Shown in pieces: positions 33,561-43,097 of a stretch of 64,000 nucleotides of DNA; the first letter of the stretch is position 1; the number at the start of each line of letters is the position of its first letter. The notes under the pieces are model-generated. The model was not told the DNA's origin, made no database searches, and saw only the letters and a list, made by a program, of their open reading frames with translations. The translations under genes were made by a program, and so were the position numbers. Source of the stretch: an uncultured Lachnospiraceae bacterium (GTDB taxonomy: Bacteria; Bacillota; Clostridia; Lachnospirales; Lachnospiraceae); the NCBI GenBank assembly GCA_910577275.1, contig CAJTMW010000022.1, positions 3,861-67,860 of the forward strand, written 5' to 3'.

Positions 33561-35858
33561 ATGAAAAATAAATCGGTCATTATACCACTGATGGCAATAC
33601 TTTTTGTGATGACGGCAGTACCGGCAATTGTGGCGATTTTCATAAACGGTAACAGCATGCGTCAAAATTCCGAAAAGGCGGTTTCTGAATCTGTATTTGC
33701 AAAACTGCAGGCGAATCAGGAGTATTGTGACGAGCTTCTGTTGCAATGTATTAATGAGGCTCTTGATTTTATTCTGGAGAAGCAGTATGTGGAACTAAGC
33801 AGCGTTATTTCCTATACAGAGTTGAATTCCGACTATGAGACGGTTCGTCTGGCACAGGGGATGAATACAAGACTCAGGAACTTTGCGGACAGAAGTTCTA
33901 TTGTTCATTCCGCATTCTTTTATATAGATAATGCCGATTATCTGGTTTCCACCGACCAGGGGATTGTGAAGCTGGAGAATTATGAAGGTATCGACTGGCT
34001 CCATGAGATTATCAGACAGAGAAAAACGCCTAGCGGTATCTGGCTTTCACGGACAATGATGACGGATTCCGGGGAGGGAAAAGAGGTTCTTTCGTATGTT
34101 TATCGGTCCAACAGTCTGTATACCGCCTCTAAGGTTTCGATTGTGATTAACGTGGATGAGGAAAAGCTGAGCAGGATGATTTATTCCGAAGAGTTTTTTT
34201 CTGGTGGTGAGGGATATTTGATGGACGGTGAAGGAAGCGTTCTTACACATTCAGATAAAAAATATCTTCGCCGTCAATTTCCGGAGATTCTGGCGAAAGT
34301 GAAGCAGGGGAAAGAGGCAAATGGGATTATTGACGGGGAAAATACCATGATTGCCTATCGGAAATCCTCTTTGTACGATTGGATTTATGTGAATACTTTT
34401 TCTACTGACGTGGTTTTTGCCGGTTCTACGGAGATTTTCAGGTTCAGTATTGTGATGACGCTTTTCATGATAATGACAGGCGTTGTGTTTGCCGTTCTGT
34501 TGTCATTCAGGCTTACCAGGCCTGTAAGGATTCTGGCAGACAAAATGAAAAAACTGAATTTTCAGGAGGAGAGCACAGGTAATGAGCTGGTGTTTCTTTC
34601 CAATGCGTTGGAGCAGCTAAAGGAGCGGGAGCAGCAGATAGAAAGCAGCATGGAAGAACGAAAGGAAATATTGCGGCGCCGGGCAATCTCTGAGCTGATG
34701 GAAGGAGAAAATCTTTCAAAAGACCAGAAGCAGGTGTTTGAGGAATATTTCCACTGGCAACACTATCTTGTCTGTCTGCTTACAGTGGATGATGCAGTAA
34801 AATACCAGAGGGAGACGACTCATGAGGAACGAAAAATTTTCCGAAATATGATTTTCGGATATGCGAAGGAGCATATTCCCGAGGAATATGTTTTTGACTG
34901 TGTTCGTTATGATGTGCTTACAATCGGCATTCTTGTCAATATCCAAAGCTATGACAGTGAAAGCATTATTGCGGGGATGACAAAGGCATTGAAAGCGATT
35001 CTGACGAATTATCGGAAAGCAACGGGATGGACAATGACGGCCGGAGTGAGCCTTGTGCATAATGAGCATAAAGGCATCAAACGTTGTGCAGAGGAAGCCA
35101 GACAGGCAGCAACATGCAGACTGGTTGAAGGAAAGGGAAAAATATATTTTGCTCATCGGTTTGAAAGCAGTAAAGTTCCGGTAGTTGACTGCTATCAGAA
35201 TCAGAAACGGATTTTGAATTATCTGGAACTGGGAGATGTGGAAAAAATCAGGGAAGAACTGAAGGCAATCGTGCAGTCAGTCAGAGACCAGGGAGAAATG
35301 GCGGCTGATAACGTAATGATGGTGTTTCATCAGATTCTGGGAAATGCACTGACTTATCTGAATAAGCATAACTATAGTATTCCTATAGTGTTGCATGAAA
35401 ATCAGAAAAATGCGTATGCGGCGCTTGCAGAAATGGAGACGGTGGAAGAGATTGCCTGTTACCTGGAGAGAGTATTTGCAATGATAGTAGACTATCAGGA
35501 GCAGGAAAATAAGGAGGCGGAGTCTGACGGTTATAACCTCCGCATTCTAAAATATATGAGGAAGAATTACCGTACGGATATTAATTTTGAAGAAATGGCG
35601 GCGGAAATCGGTATCAGCTATTCTTACGCCAGAAAGCTGATTAAGGATTCCACAGGAAAGAGCCTGATTGAATATCTGAACCTGATTCGGGTGGAGGAAG
35701 CGAAAAAAATGTTAAAGGAAAGTAACGCCTCAATGAATGAAATTGCAGAGGCTGTAGGATACCATAATGTGCAGAGCATCTACCGCTTTTTTAAAAAGTA
35801 TGAGGGGATATCGCCCAGTATGTGGCGGGAGGGGCTGACAGAAAAAAAGGAGGAATAA
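33561..35858 (+). CDS. Membrane-bound AraC-type regulator (YesN-like)
   Basis: 765 residues from the ATG at 33561 (AAGGGGG upstream). TM1 at about 6-28, an extracytoplasmic dCache-like sensor to about 295 (FYIDNADYLVSTDQG, GEGYLMDGEGSVLTHSD), TM2 at about 300-325, a HAMP-like linker and helical segment, a GGDEF-like degenerate middle region, and a C-terminal AraC double helix-turn-helix at about 665-760 (EEMAAEIGISYSYARKLIKD, GYHNVQSIYRFFKKYEGISP). It senses an extracellular or membrane-side signal, probably a sugar or its binding protein, and controls the adjacent transporter and glycosidase genes. A terminator separates it from them. Confidence 0.88.
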   Translation: MKNKSVIIPLMAILFVMTAVPAIVAIFINGNSMRQNSEKAVSESVFAKLQANQEYCDELLLQCINEALDFILEKQYVELSSVISYTELNSDYETVRLAQGMNTRLRNFADRSSIVHSAFFYIDNADYLVSTDQGIVKLENYEGIDWLHEIIRQRKTPSGIWLSRTMMTDSGEGKEVLSYVYRSNSLYTASKVSIVINVDEEKLSRMIYSEEFFSGGEGYLMDGEGSVLTHSDKKYLRRQFPEILAKVKQGKEANGIIDGENTMIAYRKSSLYDWIYVNTFSTDVVFAGSTEIFRFSIVMTLFMIMTGVVFAVLLSFRLTRPVRILADKMKKLNFQEESTGNELVFLSNALEQLKEREQQIESSMEERKEILRRRAISELMEGENLSKDQKQVFEEYFHWQHYLVCLLTVDDAVKYQRETTHEERKIFRNMIFGYAKEHIPEEYVFDCVRYDVLTIGILVNIQSYDSESIIAGMTKALKAILTNYRKATGWTMTAGVSLVHNEHKGIKRCAEEARQAATCRLVEGKGKIYFAHRFESSKVPVVDCYQNQKRILNYLELGDVEKIREELKAIVQSVRDQGEMAADNVMMVFHQILGNALTYLNKHNYSIPIVLHENQKNAYAALAEMETVEEIACYLERVFAMIVDYQEQENKEAESDGYNLRILKYMRKNYRTDINFEEMAAEIGISYSYARKLIKDSTGKSLIEYLNLIRVEEAKKMLKESNASMNEIAEAVGYHNVQSIYRFFKKYEGISPSMWREGLTEKKEE

Positions 35859-36024
35859 TATGCATAAATCCGGACAGGAGATTTTGTGCAAAATGACGGA
35901 TAAGAAAATGAATACAAAATTTTACTGGTCAATATTTTAATCAGACATATTAAAAATGATACTGATGATAGAGAAAAACAGGACAGCTGTTTGGAGAAAA
36001 TGAATTATCATATATGACAAAATT

Positions 36025-36058
36025 GCAAAAAAGCCTTGTAAAATCAGGGCTTTTTTGC
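36025..36058 (+). terminator. Rho-independent terminator after the regulator gene
   Basis: A 14-pair stem with one G-U pair, 36025-36038 with 36045-36058, and a six-base loop. The right arm itself contains the T run (GGCTTTTTTGC). The flanking TGACAAA and TTTGTCA can extend the stem. It may act in both directions. Confidence 0.75.
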
Positions 36059-36061
36059 TTT

Positions 36062-36091
36062 GTCAAAAATGATATACAAGGTCAAAAATGA
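36062..36091. promoter_or_regulatory. Direct repeats, candidate AraC-regulator binding sites
   Basis: GTCAAAAATGA occurs at 36062-36072 and again at 36081-36091, a 19-base period (close to two helical turns). The second copy ends four bases before the -35 box of the transporter promoter. Two direct half-sites next to the -35 are the classic layout for AraC-type activation. The regulator encoded at 33561 is the natural candidate. Confidence 0.6.
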
Positions 36092-36094
36092 GTA

Positions 36095-36123
36095 TTTACA
36101 GACTGATTTCAGGTAGATATGAT
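36095..36123 (+). promoter_or_regulatory. Promoter of the carbohydrate uptake operon
   Basis: TTTACA (36095-36100), 17 bases, TATGAT (36118-36123). It would drive the solute-binding protein, two permeases and glycosidases. It lies directly downstream of the paired direct repeats. Confidence 0.7.
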
Positions 36124-36214
36124 AAGCCCATGACAGATACGAAATGTGCACAAAGAGATGTATCTTATGACAGTGTTTTTTATCAATAACTATGAATTTA
36201 ACAGGAGGAAGCTT

Positions 36215-37882
36215 ATGTGTAACAGATGGAAAAAAATTATTACGACAGTATTGGTAAGCGCAATGACAATGGGGATGGCAGCGTGCGGCAATAGTAATGA
36301 AGAAGCAGCAAATGATACATCTGCCGGGAAACTTGCGCAGGAACAGGAGTCTGAGGTAACGGAAGGAGTTGAATCTGAAACGACTGCCTATACAGATTAT
36401 TCAGGCGGCTTTGAATCTACGGTAACGCTTCAGATACCGGTGTTCGACAGGGCTTATGAAGGCTGGGATGTAACTGATAATTATTATACCGACTGGGTGC
36501 AGAGAGAGTTTGGAGACAAATACAATATTGATGTGGAATTTGTTGCAATCGCAAGGTCCTCACAGGTGCAGGACTACATGCAGCTTCTGGCCTCCGGGCA
36601 GGCGCCCGACATTATCTTCCATTATGATATGCCCCAGATGCTGTCTTATTACGGGGAAGCTTCCATGCAGCCGATTGATTTCGAGGAAATAGCATTTTAT
36701 GCGCCTACCTATTGGAATAACATGTCGGAAACAATCAATATGTATGGTCAGGTAGGAGGGGAGAATTACTTTTTCTTTGCAGACAGACCTGATGCGGCAT
36801 ATAACTTTATGACTGTGATTAGGCAGGACTGGCTGGATGCAGTCAATATGGAAGTTCCCCAAAACCTGGAAGAAATGAACGAAGTTCTGGCGGCGTGGAA
36901 GGAAGCAGGGCTCGGGAACGGCGGCGGACGCCTGATATCCAACTCTTTTATTTATGATTATCCGTACCGTAATTTTGAGATGGACGAAAAAGAACATGCA
37001 TTATATTCAGACCTTGCGGTGGCGGCATTTACATGGGAGCCTACTTACAGGTATCTGAAAAACATGAACTATCAGTATAATAATGGCCTGATTGACACGG
37101 AGTTTTATCTGAATACCGATGACCAGAGCACACAGGCTGACTTCGTTGCAGGTCATTCCGGTATATTCGGCTTTTATTCCAGTAATAACTCTACAATTAT
37201 AGAGAGCTTGCTGCAGAATGCGCCTGAAGCGAAACTTTCGTATCTTCCTGTCAGTGCAAACGCACCGGCGGACTGCAAGCCTCAGTCCCGTGCCTACTGG
37301 CCCTTTGGCATGATTATGGGTATCAATCAGGACTGTACAGACGAAGAGAGAGCGGCTGTATGGATGTATATGGAATGGCTGAGCCAGCCCGAGAATCTGT
37401 TCTGTTTCCAGAACGGAATAGAAGGGGAAAATTACACGCTGGATGAGGAAGGGCTTCCTGTTGTGAATACCGATTACGACGGAGAAAGTAAATTGTCCCC
37501 CAATAATAATAAAGACTACTGGTGTCTTGTGGCGGAAAGCGTGACATATGGAGATGATGAAGCGAAAACATATGAAGCAAACAAACGGCTGTGGGCAATT
37601 CCCGGATATGAGTACCTGTTGGATGATTCTTACAGTGATTATCAGGCGGTTGCCGAATATCGGACAACGGATGCACTGTTCAATGTGGTGTTAAACTCGC
37701 TGAACGATTACAAGGCAGAGCTGACAGAGCAGTGGAAAGCCCTTTATGTAAAGTGTGTAATGGCTTCCGAGGCAGACTTTGACGCAGTATATGAAGAGGC
37801 ATGTCAGACCTATCTTGATGCGGGCTATCAGGAAGTGCTTGATGAGAAGCAGGAGGCAATTGACGCAGGAAATTATAGATAG
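36215..37882 (+). CDS. Extracellular solute-binding lipoprotein (ABC sugar transporter)
   Basis: 555 residues from the ATG at 36215 (AGGAGG upstream). Lipobox GMAACG with the lipidated cysteine near residue 24, then a polar linker. The body is a large family-1 type, LipO-like binding protein (VQREFGDKYNIDVEFVAI, LLASGQAPDIIFHYD), long for the class as in the YtcQ/LipO group. It captures an oligosaccharide and delivers it to the LplB/YtcP-type permeases encoded next. No ATPase gene is nearby, so a shared MsmX-like ATPase encoded elsewhere is expected. Ligand unknown; downstream enzymes point to a uronic-acid or galactose-containing glycan. Confidence 0.9.
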   Translation: MCNRWKKIITTVLVSAMTMGMAACGNSNEEAANDTSAGKLAQEQESEVTEGVESETTAYTDYSGGFESTVTLQIPVFDRAYEGWDVTDNYYTDWVQREFGDKYNIDVEFVAIARSSQVQDYMQLLASGQAPDIIFHYDMPQMLSYYGEASMQPIDFEEIAFYAPTYWNNMSETINMYGQVGGENYFFFADRPDAAYNFMTVIRQDWLDAVNMEVPQNLEEMNEVLAAWKEAGLGNGGGRLISNSFIYDYPYRNFEMDEKEHALYSDLAVAAFTWEPTYRYLKNMNYQYNNGLIDTEFYLNTDDQSTQADFVAGHSGIFGFYSSNNSTIIESLLQNAPEAKLSYLPVSANAPADCKPQSRAYWPFGMIMGINQDCTDEERAAVWMYMEWLSQPENLFCFQNGIEGENYTLDEEGLPVVNTDYDGESKLSPNNNKDYWCLVAESVTYGDDEAKTYEANKRLWAIPGYEYLLDDSYSDYQAVAEYRTTDALFNVVLNSLNDYKAELTEQWKALYVKCVMASEADFDAVYEEACQTYLDAGYQEVLDEKQEAIDAGNYR

Positions 37883-37994
37883 GAAATAAGTCATTTGCGA
37901 AGTGGACGGAAGATGCAGTGGTTCAGCAGAGCGCATAATTGCAGACAGTGCTGGATTACTGCATTTTCCAGTAATAAGAAAAAGGAGAAGAAAT

Positions 37995-38924
37995 ATGGCG
38001 GAAAATGCAAAAAGAAACAATAAGCATCTTTTGAAACGTATGAGCCGACAATGGCAGCTTTATGTTTTACTGATGATACCTCTGGCATTTGCACTTTTAT
38101 TTAAATATGGCGCAATGATAGGGCTTGTGGCGGCATTTCAGGACTATAAGGTCGTAAAAGGCTTTTGGGACAGTAAGTGGGTCGGGTTTGAGGTGTTCCG
38201 GAAAATATTCAGTATGAAAAATTTCGGATTGGCTGTCCGCAATACCTTACTTTTGAATCTGCTGACGTTACTGTTCAATTTTCCCATGCCGATTATTCTG
38301 GCATTGCTTTTAAATGAAGTTAAAAATGTGGTTTATAAAAAAGTGACGCAGACACTTTTGTATCTGCCGCATTTTCTTTCTTTTGTTATCATTGGCGCAA
38401 TTGCGTATCAGATGTTCGGTGTAAACAGCGGTGTGGTAAATAATCTGATTGAGCATTTAGGCGGGCAGAGGATTCCCTTTTTACAGGAAGATATGCACTG
38501 GCTGTTTACTTATGTTCTTGTGAATGTATGGCAGTCCATGGGGTGGGGGTCCATTATTTATCTTGCGGCCATTGCCGGGGTAAATCCCGAGCTATATGAG
38601 GCGGCTACGATTGACGGAGCCAACCGGTTCCATAAGATTATCTATGTAACGCTGCCATGTATCAAATCGACGGCTGTTACTCTTTTGATTATGAATCTGG
38701 GCAAGGTTATGGGGGGCTCCTTTGAGAGTGTGTATGCCCTGCGCAATGCCGCAACAACAGAATTTACCACTACGATTCCGGTTCTGATTTACCAGTTCGG
38801 CATTATGGGAGGAAAATTCAGCGAATCTACGGCCATGGGATTATTTCAGTCGGTGGTAGGTGTGGTTCTGGTTCTGGTATCTGACTTCGCCGCCAAGAAA
38901 CTGGGCGAGGAAGGCTTGATTTAA
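37995..38924 (+). CDS. ABC sugar transporter permease (LplB-like)
   Basis: 309 residues from the ATG at 37995 behind AAGGAGAAG; an in-frame start at 37902 has no site. Six membrane helices (LYVLLMIPLAFALLFKYG, LLNLLTLLFNFPMPIILALLL, and others) and the EAA coupling motif YEAATIDGANRFHKIIYVTLP-like segment near residues 196-216, which contacts the ATPase. It belongs to the LplB branch that serves LipO-type binding proteins. It is in one operon with the binding protein and the second permease, which starts 12 bases later. Confidence 0.91.
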   Translation: MAENAKRNNKHLLKRMSRQWQLYVLLMIPLAFALLFKYGAMIGLVAAFQDYKVVKGFWDSKWVGFEVFRKIFSMKNFGLAVRNTLLLNLLTLLFNFPMPIILALLLNEVKNVVYKKVTQTLLYLPHFLSFVIIGAIAYQMFGVNSGVVNNLIEHLGGQRIPFLQEDMHWLFTYVLVNVWQSMGWGSIIYLAAIAGVNPELYEAATIDGANRFHKIIYVTLPCIKSTAVTLLIMNLGKVMGGSFESVYALRNAATTEFTTTIPVLIYQFGIMGGKFSESTAMGLFQSVVGVVLVLVSDFAAKKLGEEGLI

Positions 38925-38936
38925 GGAGGGGCAGAC

Positions 38937-39833
38937 ATGGACAAATCAGGAAGAATAATATCGTCTAATGTATCATCGAAAATAGCAAGTATGCTGATTT
39001 ATTTATTTATCGGTCTGGCTGCACTGACATGTGTAATTCCGTTTATTCATATTCTGGCGAAATCCGTCAGCGAGGAAGCTTATGTTATTGCAAACAAGGT
39101 CTTTCTGTGGCCGAAGGGATTCGATTTGGACGCATACAGAAAAGTATTGGGGGATGCCTCCATTATCAGGTCTTTTTTTGTGTCAGTTGTAATTACGGTA
39201 ATATTTACAGTGATTGGAATGTTGATTACGCTTTGCGCGGCGTATCCTTTATCTCGTAAAAACCTGATTGGACGGAAAGGGATTACCATGCTTTGCATGA
39301 TTACCATGTATTTTTCCGGCGGTATGATTCCGGAATATTTACTGGTAAATTCACTGGGGATGTTGGACACTATCTGGTCTCTGGTGCTGCCGCTGGCATT
39401 TAGCGCATACAATCTGCTGATTATGAAGACTTCCTTGCAGACTTCTATTCCGGAAAGCCTGTTGGAGTCGGCTTATCTGGACGGCGCCAGCGAGTTCTGC
39501 ATATTGGGCAGAATTATCATTCCGCTGTCTAAGCCAATCATTGCAACATTGACCCTGTTTTATGCGGTAGGACGCTGGAACGCATACTCCGATGCATTAT
39601 TTTATATCAAGAAGAATGTGGACCTTCGGCCGCTACAGCTGAAGCTGTACAATCTTGTGATTGCATCCACGGAGTCTATTCAGGATACGGTAGAGGGCGC
39701 TGCACAGCTTACGAATCCCGAGGTGTTAAAAGCGGCGTCAGTCATTTTCGCCACTGTGCCGATTATATGTATCTATCCCTTTATACAAAAATATTTTGTT
39801 CAGGGGACCATGATAGGTTCTGTAAAGGAGTAA
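38937..39833 (+). CDS. ABC sugar transporter permease (YtcP-like)
   Basis: 298 residues, six membrane helices starting MLIYLFIGLAALTCVIPFIH. The EAA motif ESAYLDGASEFCILGRIIIP is near residues 180-200, and the C-terminus has the conserved PFIQKYFVQGTMIGSVKE ending of the CarP/YtcP branch. Forms the heterodimeric channel with the preceding permease. AGGAGG-like site GGAGGGG precedes the ATG. The GH88 gene starts eight bases after its stop, so uptake and cleavage genes are on one transcript. Confidence 0.91.
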   Translation: MDKSGRIISSNVSSKIASMLIYLFIGLAALTCVIPFIHILAKSVSEEAYVIANKVFLWPKGFDLDAYRKVLGDASIIRSFFVSVVITVIFTVIGMLITLCAAYPLSRKNLIGRKGITMLCMITMYFSGGMIPEYLLVNSLGMLDTIWSLVLPLAFSAYNLLIMKTSLQTSIPESLLESAYLDGASEFCILGRIIIPLSKPIIATLTLFYAVGRWNAYSDALFYIKKNVDLRPLQLKLYNLVIASTESIQDTVEGAAQLTNPEVLKAASVIFATVPIICIYPFIQKYFVQGTMIGSVKE

Positions 39834-39841
39834 GACGGAGA

Positions 39842-40963
39842 ATGGAAGAAAAACAGTGGATAGAAGATGTGGCTGAGAAAATCAGACATAAAATGATTTT
39901 GGTGGCCTGCCGCAACAGGCACAATATTCCTTATTCTACCCTAAACGGACGATTTGATGATTGTTCCGGAGAAAAAATCACATGGTGGACAAACGGATTC
40001 TGGGGCGGGATGATGTGGCAGATGTATCAGGCCACAGGAAATGAATTATATCATGAGATTGCGGTAGAAAATGAGAAAATGCTGGATGCCAACCTGATGA
40101 TGGCCGGAGGACTGAATCATGATAACGGTTTTAAATGGCTGCCCACATCAGTGGCAAATTACCGGAAGACAGGAAACGAAGAGTCCTGTAACAGAGGGAT
40201 GCTTGCAGCCGATAATCTTGCCGGAAGATTTAACCTGGCAGGGGCATTTATCAGGGCGTGGAATGATGCGGGGGACGGAAAAAAGGCCGGGTGGGTGATT
40301 ATCGACAGTATGATGAATCTTCCGTTGCTTTATTGGGCGTCAGAGACAACCCATGACCCGAGATATCGTCAGATTGCAGAAAGACATGCGGATAAGGTGC
40401 AGGAATATTTTATCCGGCCGGATGGCTCCGCATGCCATATTGTGGAATTTGACCCTGAAACGGGAGCATTTATGAAATCCCATGGCGGGCAGGGGTACGG
40501 GGAAGGCTCCGCATGGACCAGAGGGCAGGCCTGGGCTGTTTACGGTTTTGTGCTGAGTTATCTCCATACAAATCGTAAAAGCTATCTGGAAACCGCAAAA
40601 CATACGGCGGATTATTTTATAGAAAATATTCCGGAAAGCGGTCTGATTCCTGTGGATTTCAGACAGCCCGGGACGTGTACATGGGAGGATTCTTCAGCGG
40701 CAGCCATTGCAGCCTGCGGATTTTTACAGTTGGCACAGGTATTAAAGGATAAGGAGGCGCTTAAATATCATAGGGAGGCTGTCCGACTTCTTAAGATTCT
40801 TGACAAAAAGCGTTGTAACTGGAAGGAGGAGGAGGATAATCTCCTGGAAAAATGTACTGCGAAGTATCATTCAGACAGGCATGAGTTTGCAATTATTTAC
40901 GGCGACTATTATTTTATAGAAGCGATTTGGAAACTTACCGGACAGGAGTTATTTATCTGGTAA
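39842..40963 (+). CDS. GH88-type unsaturated glucuronyl/rhamnogalacturonyl hydrolase
   Basis: 373 residues from the ATG at 39842 (ACGGAGA upstream, eight bases after the permease stop). It has the (alpha/alpha)6-barrel signature of the GH88/GH105 clan: WWTNGFWGGMMWQMYQATG, the HDNGFKWLPTS segment with the catalytic-type Asp, and EGSAWTRGQAWAVYGFVLSY. These enzymes hydrate the 4,5-unsaturated uronic acid left by polysaccharide lyases, releasing a keto-uronate. There is no signal peptide, so it acts inside the cell on imported oligosaccharide. GH88 is favoured over GH105 by overall look, not by alignment. Confidence 0.86.
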   Translation: MEEKQWIEDVAEKIRHKMILVACRNRHNIPYSTLNGRFDDCSGEKITWWTNGFWGGMMWQMYQATGNELYHEIAVENEKMLDANLMMAGGLNHDNGFKWLPTSVANYRKTGNEESCNRGMLAADNLAGRFNLAGAFIRAWNDAGDGKKAGWVIIDSMMNLPLLYWASETTHDPRYRQIAERHADKVQEYFIRPDGSACHIVEFDPETGAFMKSHGGQGYGEGSAWTRGQAWAVYGFVLSYLHTNRKSYLETAKHTADYFIENIPESGLIPVDFRQPGTCTWEDSSAAAIAACGFLQLAQVLKDKEALKYHREAVRLLKILDKKRCNWKEEEDNLLEKCTAKYHSDRHEFAIIYGDYYFIEAIWKLTGQELFIW

Positions 40964-41005
40964 ATATTTTGGCAGTTCAAACAGGAAGGAATGGAGGACA
41001 AAGGA

Positions 41006-43021
41006 ATGGCAGTTTATGTAGGAACAAATTATCATCCTCATGACTGGACGAAGGAGAGATGGAAGGTTGATATAGATTTCATGAAAAAAGCCGGGCTTAC
41101 AATCGTTCGTCTGGGGCACTTGTGCTGGGACAGCTACGAACCGGAGGAGGGAGTATATACCTTTGAGTGGTTTGACGAGGTGATGAACCTGTTTGCAGAA
41201 GCGGGTATCGGTGTGGTTCTGGATATCTCCATGCGGCCGGCGCCAATCTGGGTGCATAAGCTTTGTCCAGGGTGTAATATTAGCGGACGAAATGGCGTAG
41301 CGCAGGCAAGTATTCACAGATATATGGAAGATGTAGACGACCCTGCTTACCAGTATTATGCGCTTCGTTTTGCAGGCGTTCTGGTGAACCGCTACAAGGA
41401 ACATCCCGCGTTACATGCATTTGGACTCTGCAATGAGGAAGGCAGCGGGATGATGTCTTTTTCCGGATATGCAAGGGAGCGATTCATCAACTGGCTGAAA
41501 AAGAAATATGAAACGGTCGAGAAGCTGAATGCGTGTTGGGCAACACAGCGATGGAGCAGAAGGCTTTCTTCTTTTGAAGACGTGGTGCTTCCTGAAAATG
41601 AATTTTTTAAAGGCGCCCCTGAGGCATGGCTTGATATGCGCAGATTTTTTTCGGATGGTATCATAAGGTTTATGACAAGGCTTGCCGGTGTGGTCAGGGA
41701 GAATGCGCCGGGGATTCCCTTTTCCACAAATTTGTTTGCCCATTCGGGAAGACTCGGATTTGATTATCTCAAAGATTGTGAAGCGTTTATGGACTATCCG
41801 GGAATGGGATATTACCCTATGTATGATATGGAAGGAAGGCTTCCTTTCTATTTTATGGCGGTATACAGAGAATGTATGAGCGAAATGGGAAAGCCCGTGT
41901 GGTTTCTGGAGTTCCAGACGGGGCGTGATGGTATATTCTGCGGACCGAAAGGGTATCTCAGAATGCAGATGATGCTGGGGCTGATGAACAGGGGTGAAAT
42001 GTTCCTGGGATGGACCTGGCGGAGTATGTATGGCGGGGAGGAACAGTATCATCACGGCATTCTGGGACATGACGGCATGCCGACGCCGAATTATTATGAG
42101 CTTGCACAGGTATCGGAGGATATGAAAAAGCTTGCCGGCCATGGCTTTCCTTATTTACCGGTTCCGGATACTGCTGTTGCCCACAGTATGGACAGCTGGT
42201 GGATGACAAAATATCAGGACGGGCAGTTCCGGCAGGATTATCAGGATGTGCTTGTAGAGGTGCAAAAAGCATTTTTCAATCTTGGGCGGGAGCATAATGT
42301 AGTAAATCTGCGGAATCTGAAAAATGATTATAAACTGATTATAGTGCCTAATTATATCGTTATGGACAGGGTATCAGCCGACACCCTCAGAAAATATGTG
42401 GAACAGGGCGGTACCGTGATTATGACAGGCTATTCAGGTACGGTAAATGAGAATGGTCAGGTTTTCCAGACACCCAGACCCGGTTTGCTGACGGATGTAT
42501 TCGGTATTCGGGTAGCCGGGTTTTACAGGACGGATATGCCCGGGTTTTTTTCCGAAAACTCTGCAAAGTGTAAAAATGCAAGTGGGGTCAGAGAGCTTTT
42601 GTCTGTATCCGGACAGGGACGGAATTTTTATGTGAATGTGGACTACTATGAAGATATTGAACTTCATACGGCTCAAAGCTTTGCAGAGTTTACCGACAAA
42701 AAAATGTGTGCCGTTTCAGTGAATAACTATGGGAAAGGGAAGGCTTATTATATTGCGGCAGAGACCAATTGTGAGTTCTTGCAGTGGCTGATAGAGGTTT
42801 TGACAGACGAGTTGGGACTGAAAAGAGGACTTGCCCTTCCGGAGGGCGTGCAGGGACGCAGGATTGCGGAAAATAAATATTTTTATGTAAATACATCAGA
42901 AAAACAGGTAACGGTAAAGCTGCCGACAGCGGGCAGAGGCGTTTTGTCCGACAGGGAGTATGACAGGGAGTTAGTGCTTGCAGGATATGACTGTGAAATG
43001 ATTTGTGCGGATTCACAATAA
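41006..43021 (+). CDS. GH42 family beta-galactosidase
   Basis: 671 residues from the ATG at 41006, which has GGAGG eight bases upstream; the ATG at 40991 has poorer spacing. TIM barrel A domain to about 390 (YHPHDWTKERWKVDIDFMKK, IVRLGHLCWDSYEPEEG), with acid/base Glu144 in GLCNEEGSG and nucleophile Glu302 in VWFLEFQTG. The trimerisation domain B follows (VPNYIVMD...YVEQGGTVIMTGYSG), then a small beta domain C. No signal peptide. It cleaves beta-galactosides or related pyranosides in the cytoplasm, next to GH88. GH42 enzymes also act on beta-arabinosides, so the sugar is not fixed. Confidence 0.9.
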   Translation: MAVYVGTNYHPHDWTKERWKVDIDFMKKAGLTIVRLGHLCWDSYEPEEGVYTFEWFDEVMNLFAEAGIGVVLDISMRPAPIWVHKLCPGCNISGRNGVAQASIHRYMEDVDDPAYQYYALRFAGVLVNRYKEHPALHAFGLCNEEGSGMMSFSGYARERFINWLKKKYETVEKLNACWATQRWSRRLSSFEDVVLPENEFFKGAPEAWLDMRRFFSDGIIRFMTRLAGVVRENAPGIPFSTNLFAHSGRLGFDYLKDCEAFMDYPGMGYYPMYDMEGRLPFYFMAVYRECMSEMGKPVWFLEFQTGRDGIFCGPKGYLRMQMMLGLMNRGEMFLGWTWRSMYGGEEQYHHGILGHDGMPTPNYYELAQVSEDMKKLAGHGFPYLPVPDTAVAHSMDSWWMTKYQDGQFRQDYQDVLVEVQKAFFNLGREHNVVNLRNLKNDYKLIIVPNYIVMDRVSADTLRKYVEQGGTVIMTGYSGTVNENGQVFQTPRPGLLTDVFGIRVAGFYRTDMPGFFSENSAKCKNASGVRELLSVSGQGRNFYVNVDYYEDIELHTAQSFAEFTDKKMCAVSVNNYGKGKAYYIAAETNCEFLQWLIEVLTDELGLKRGLALPEGVQGRRIAENKYFYVNTSEKQVTVKLPTAGRGVLSDREYDRELVLAGYDCEMICADSQ

Positions 43022-43035
43022 AAAAGGATTCTCAA

Positions 43036-43064
43036 TTGAAAACCCGATACGGGAATGCTATACT
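43036..43064 (+). promoter_or_regulatory. Promoter of the alcohol dehydrogenase gene
   Basis: TTGAAA (43036-43041), 17 bases, TATACT (43059-43064), starting 15 bases after the GH42 stop. The dehydrogenase can thus be expressed apart from the glycosidase operon. Confidence 0.7.
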
Positions 43065-43097
43065 TTGTTTAACAAAAGAACTGGAATGGAGGACAAA

